Positions 7,113 to 9,821 of a DNA stretch of 9,821 bases are shown piece by piece. Each line of letters begins with the position of its first letter. Position 1 is the first letter of the stretch. The DNA lies in contig WUAK01000091.1 of the NCBI GenBank assembly GCA_009827205.1, positions 1 to 9,821 of the forward strand, written 5' to 3'. The DNA comes from Phycisphaeraceae bacterium (GTDB lineage: Bacteria > Planctomycetota > Phycisphaerae > Phycisphaerales > UBA1924). The translations under genes and the position numbers were made by a program. The notes beneath the pieces are model-generated. The model did not search any database. It saw nothing but the letters and a program-made list of their open reading frames with translations, and was not told where the DNA came from.

Positions 7113-8156
7113 TCAGTTTGATCCGGGTGCCCAGATCGTCCAGTTCTCAGCGAACTCGTCGACGTTCTCGCTCGTCACGATGTCGAACTGCGCGTAGTTG
7201 AACTCGCTCTCAGGGTCTTGCCCGTTGTGCACCTTGTTGAAGAGCATCATGACCGACTCGTAGCCCCACCCGTAGTACGGCTGACCTACAAGAACCTGAA
7301 CCTGCCCCTTCTTGACGTACTCGAGTGGAAGCGGGAGCGGGTCCATGGATACGACCTTGGCGTTCTCGTAGATGCCGTCGAGCGCGTTGTCTGTGTAGAG
7401 AGGCCAGCCTCCGACGAGCGCCCAGCCCGTGATGTCTGGCTCGCTCGTCTGAACCTGCTGCATTTTGGCTGCCATATCCGTAGCAGTTTCCGTTGGAACG
7501 TAATACACATCGCGGATCTCGATGCCTTCATGGTTTGCAGCTTCTTCGCGAACGCCTTCAACACGAGCGGAGAGGTTCGCGGAGTTCGGGTTGCCGCTGA
7601 GCACAGCCACAACGCCCTGCCCGTTCATCTGTGCCGCGAGTTCTTCCATGACTTTCGCGCCGGCGGCTTTGTCGTCCACGCCGTAGTAGGCGAATCGGCC
7701 GGAATCGGCGGCGTCTGAGTCGAATGTCACAACCGGCACGTTGCTGGAAACAGCGCCCGAGAGGGAGCTTGTCAGCAAATTGGCGTCAGAGCAGCTGATG
7801 GCGATGCCGTCCACGCCCTGGCTCGTCAGAAGTTCAACAAACTCGGCCTGCTTCTGAGCGTCTTCGGTCGCCGGCGTGCGCCAGTTGATTTCAACGGTGA
7901 TGCCGTCGTTCTGTTCACTCAACTCCTTTGCGGCGGCTTCGGCGCCCGTGCGCGCGGCTTGGAATACAGGGTTTGCCTGCGCCTTGGCGATCACACCAAA
8001 GGTGTAGGTCGTCCCTTCACCGCCTGAACCATTCGTGCTTTCCGATCCGGAAGTACCGGAGTCTGTGCTGGAGTTGTCTCCGCCCTGGTTGCCGCAAGCG
8101 GTCAGCAGCGCCATCGCACCGAGCCCGAAGATCGTTGACATCACGCGTGTGTTCAT
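7113..8156 (-). CDS. Sugar ABC transporter substrate-binding lipoprotein (RbsB-like, periplasmic-binding fold type 1)
   Basis: The product has 347 residues. The ATG at 8156 is preceded by AAGGA at a good distance. The N-terminus is a lipoprotein signal with lipobox LTAC and lipidated Cys21, followed by a Ser/Gly/Asn-rich tether to about residue 50. The two-lobed domain begins with YTFGVIAKAQANPVFQ (51-66). It includes a family-typical TFDSD turn (144-148), NLSARVEGV (194-202) and GQPYYGWGYES (291-301), close to the last hinge crossing. This pattern fits the Peripla_BP_4 group that binds ribose, galactose, xylose, rhamnose and similar small ligands. The protein would deliver the sugar to the permease at the outer face of the inner membrane. 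It is the middle gene of the operon, 41 bases after the permease stop and 59 bases before the ATPase start. The ligand is not predictable by eye; glucose would suit the neighbouring hydrolases, but this is inference. Confidence 0.92.
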   Translation of the reverse strand: MNTRVMSTIFGLGAMALLTACGNQGGDNSSTDSGTSGSESTNGSGGEGTTYTFGVIAKAQANPVFQAARTGAEAAAKELSEQNDGITVEINWRTPATEDAQKQAEFVELLTSQGVDGIAISCSDANLLTSSLSGAVSSNVPVVTFDSDAADSGRFAYYGVDDKAAGAKVMEELAAQMNGQGVVAVLSGNPNSANLSARVEGVREEAANHEGIEIRDVYYVPTETATDMAAKMQQVQTSEPDITGWALVGGWPLYTDNALDGIYENAKVVSMDPLPLPLEYVKKGQVQVLVGQPYYGWGYESVMMLFNKVHNGQDPESEFNYAQFDIVTSENVDEFAENWTIWAPGSN

Positions 8157-8197
8157 CGGAAGTTCCTTCGATTAAATGCTGCTCATTCGAACAGTCT

Positions 8198-9439
8198 TCA
8201 CCCCTTGGGTGCGAACCTGGTCTTTGCCTGGTCGATAACGACCGCGATGATGATCGCCACGCCCATGACGATCTGGTTGTACGACTGGTCGACGCCGAGG
8301 ATGATCATCCCGTTGTCGATGAGTTGGATTACGATGGCCCCAAGGACAGCCCCGAGTGCCGATCCGCGTCCGCCCATGAGCGACGCCCCGCCGATGACAG
8401 TTGCCGCGATCACCTTCAGCTCGTAAGTCATCCCCGCGTTGGGTTCTGCAGCACCGAGATAACCCAGGTAGACCGCAGCGCTAAGCCCCGCAAGAAGACC
8501 GAGCAGCGTGTACACGATGAATTTAACGCGCCCTACGGGGATTCCCGCGTACTTTGCTGCTGTTTCGTTGCCGCCGATGGCGTACACCTGTCGGCCGACG
8601 ACTGTCTTGGCTAAGAGGAATACCCCCACCGCTCCGACGAGAAGCATAACGATGACTGGAACAGGGTAGACGCCTGCTATTTCTGCTTTGAAGAAACCGC
8701 TCGTAAAGCTTGACGGGAACTGACCGACAGACTGCCCTTTGCTGACAACGAATATGACCCCTCTGTAGGCGGCCATAGTGCCGAGTGTGATCACAAACGG
8801 GTGAACACGCAGTCCGACGATCATGATGCCGTTGGCTGCGCCACAGAGCGCTCCAACCAGACAACAGATGCCAACACCAACGGGGATCGAAAGCAACGCG
8901 CTTGTGCCCGGATCGAGCAAACCGTTGAGCGCCATCGCGCCGAGCAGCGCTGACAATCCATAGATAGATCCCACTGAGAGGTCGATGCCAGCGAGGATGA
9001 TGACGGCGGTCATGCCTACCGCCATGATCGCAATGAAGCTCGCGTCCTTGGCAACGAGAACGAGGTTCTCTTTGTCGAGGAACTTATTGACTGTTGTCTT
9101 CCCGAAGAACGCCTGCTGACCGGCGTTGTATGAGAAGCCTTCTTCTCGGTCGAACGTCGTCGTGTTGCTGTTCTCGGTCACTCGCCAGCCAGATACCTGA
9201 GGCAGTGGGCGATCGCCCGGCGTGCCTTCTGTGCCGTCAGCGTAGAACTCGACCACATTTGCTTCAGGCGAGATGTCGATCCGGAATTGCTTTTGTTTCG
9301 TGCCGCCCAGAATTGCAAGTAGCGTGCCCATGAGCACGATGACAAGCAAGAGCCCGGCTTCCTGTGCCCCGGCGAGCCTTCGGATCAGAGGTGTGCGGGA
9401 GGCCGACTGTGTTTGGTTGTTTTGGGAGGATTCAGTCAC
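8198..9439 (-). CDS. Sugar ABC transporter permease (RbsC-like) with large periplasmic insertion
   Basis: From GTG 9439 the product has 413 residues, against about 320 for E. coli RbsC. A first membrane helix (about 27-46) is followed by a polar, beta-rich stretch (47-115) with no counterpart in ordinary RbsC. The usual permease core follows: IMAVGMT, GIDLSVGS (151-158), RVHPFVITLG, and near the end VIGGASLMGGRGSALGAVLGA. I count eight to ten hydrophobic helices in total. The protein forms the membrane channel for the binding protein and the double ATPase and is the first gene of the operon. The start is uncertain. The frame is open to ATG 9553, which would add 38 polar, Arg/Ser/Cys-rich residues and leave only 11 bases to the divergent gene, so I prefer 9439, although no ribosome binding site precedes it. 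The substrate is unknown. Confidence 0.9.
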   Translation of the reverse strand: MTESSQNNQTQSASRTPLIRRLAGAQEAGLLLVIVLMGTLLAILGGTKQKQFRIDISPEANVVEFYADGTEGTPGDRPLPQVSGWRVTENSNTTTFDREEGFSYNAGQQAFFGKTTVNKFLDKENLVLVAKDASFIAIMAVGMTAVIILAGIDLSVGSIYGLSALLGAMALNGLLDPGTSALLSIPVGVGICCLVGALCGAANGIMIVGLRVHPFVITLGTMAAYRGVIFVVSKGQSVGQFPSSFTSGFFKAEIAGVYPVPVIVMLLVGAVGVFLLAKTVVGRQVYAIGGNETAAKYAGIPVGRVKFIVYTLLGLLAGLSAAVYLGYLGAAEPNAGMTYELKVIAATVIGGASLMGGRGSALGAVLGAIVIQLIDNGMIILGVDQSYNQIVMGVAIIIAVVIDQAKTRFAPKG

Positions 9440-9476
9440 GGGGCCAACTGTAGCGACATTGAGTGGGCTGGAGCAA
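9439..9476 (-). promoter_or_regulatory. Possible promoter of the ABC operon giving a leaderless transcript
   Basis: On the minus strand there is TTGCTC (9471-9476), an 18-base spacer and TACAGT (9447-9452). The -10-like element ends 7 bases before the GTG at 9439, so transcription would begin at or next to the start codon. That would explain the missing ribosome binding site. Both hexamers are imperfect, so the call is weak. Confidence 0.22.
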
Positions 9477-9564
9477 CGCGGAGAGCCATCGCAAAGCGAT
9501 CTGAACCGGTATTGGCTGTTCTGCCCAGTCCTGCCCCCCCGAGCGTGATACATTGCACGCCCTT
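9440..9564. other. Divergent intergenic region upstream of the ABC operon
   Basis: If the permease starts at 9439 and the right-hand gene at 9565, 125 bases separate them. The stretch holds a perfect small palindrome ATCGC-AAA-GCGAT (9488-9500) and a run of seven C (9534-9540). The palindrome could be an operator but is short. I see no strong promoter on the plus strand. Confidence 0.35.
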
Positions 9565-9821
9565 ATGTGGAAGCAATGCGCTCTTATAGTCACGGCCTTG
9601 TTGTTCAGCGGGGCTGCGCAAGATTCGGCGGGCTGTATACAACCCGAGATACGAGTTGTACACAACGAACTCGGTCTGATCGATGTTCTGAACACCTATC
9701 AGGGGCTCGTTATCGAACGATCCTCGGGCGGGGATGAGATCGCCCTCTCGGCATCGGGTGACAAGAACCGACTCAGATTGATCGACAATGAGAAGATCCG
9801 CTATCGCGCTCAGGATGGGCG
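9565..9821 (+). CDS. Unrecognised exported protein, N-terminal fragment (cut by window edge)
   Basis: The frame is open from ATG 9565 to the right edge, giving 85 complete codons without a stop. The first 17-22 residues look like a signal peptide (MWKQCALIVTALLFSGAA, then QDSAG). The mature part is mixed polar and hydrophobic, with segments such as PEIRVVHNELGLIDVLNTY and GDEIALSASGDKNRLRLID, suggesting beta strands. I do not recognise the family. No ribosome binding site precedes the ATG; a TTG at 9553 in the same frame is an alternative start. Codon choice resembles the other genes in the window. It is divergent from the transporter operon. Because only the start is visible, the function and even the reality of the gene remain open. 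Confidence 0.5.
   Translation, partial: MWKQCALIVTALLFSGAAQDSAGCIQPEIRVVHNELGLIDVLNTYQGLVIERSSGGDEIALSASGDKNRLRLIDNEKIRYRAQDG

Noticed and set aside
7499..7508. CGTAATACAC inside the binding-protein gene, identical to part of the candidate operator at 3181-3190
   Set aside because: It encodes Val-Tyr-Tyr in the middle of a conserved coding region and lacks the other arm of the inverted repeat, so it is most simply chance.
8507..8516. Perfect palindrome CGTGTACACG
   Set aside because: It lies inside the permease coding sequence (Val-Tyr-Thr of a membrane helix), far from any start, with no partner site.
9534..9540. Run of seven C (G on the minus strand) as a phase-variation tract
   Set aside because: It falls outside the preferred permease frame and is shorter than typical switching tracts.
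9432..9695. Two overlapping minus-strand frames of 75-87 codons upstream of the permease
   Set aside because: They are Arg/Ser/Cys-rich without motifs and overlap both the permease upstream region and the plus-strand exported gene. They look like shadows.

Overview
The window looks like a chromosomal carbohydrate-use locus from a member of the Planctomycetota, most likely Phycisphaerae. The main clue is the C-terminus of the large secreted amylase: a cysteine-bearing, duplicated dockerin-like tail (two DxNxDG...PTDFTAWI units ending in NAGCP). I recall such tails from exported Phycisphaerae proteins. This placement is from memory of sequence style, not from a search. Base composition is moderately GC-rich and uniform. 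I see no insertion sequence, tRNA, rRNA, CRISPR array or phage gene.

Layout. Positions 1-3072 (minus strand) hold a two-gene operon: an exported GH13 alpha-amylase-family enzyme with extra beta-rich and calcium-binding-like regions, followed after 34 bases by the first 83 codons of an exported GH57-like protein that runs off the left edge. Positions 3073-3267 are a divergent control region with a good promoter for the amylase, a weaker one for the gene on the other strand, and a 22-base inverted repeat between them. Positions 3268-5439 (plus strand) encode an exported GH31 alpha-glucosidase. It converges, with only 12 bases between stops, on a minus-strand ABC operon (9439-5452) of the ribose/galactose (CUT2) type. 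Transcription order there is permease, lipoprotein binding protein, double-ATPase. A hairpin lies between the binding protein and ATPase genes. At the right edge a divergent plus-strand gene for an unrecognised exported protein starts at about 9565 and is cut off.

How it fits together (inference). The exported GH13 and GH57 proteins would cut alpha-glucans into shorter oligosaccharides, and the exported GH31 enzyme would release alpha-linked glucose from their ends. The neighbouring CUT2-type transporter, a family that normally carries monosaccharides, could then take up the free sugar. The sugar specificity of the transporter cannot be read from the sequence, and no sugar kinase or transcription regulator is present in the window.

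Most of the window is recognisable metabolism, not an obviously new system. The points most worth a second look are a roughly 70-residue extracytoplasmic insertion in the permease, the repeat-rich C-terminal half of the amylase, the shared control region between the GH13 and GH31 genes, and the hairpin inside the transporter operon.
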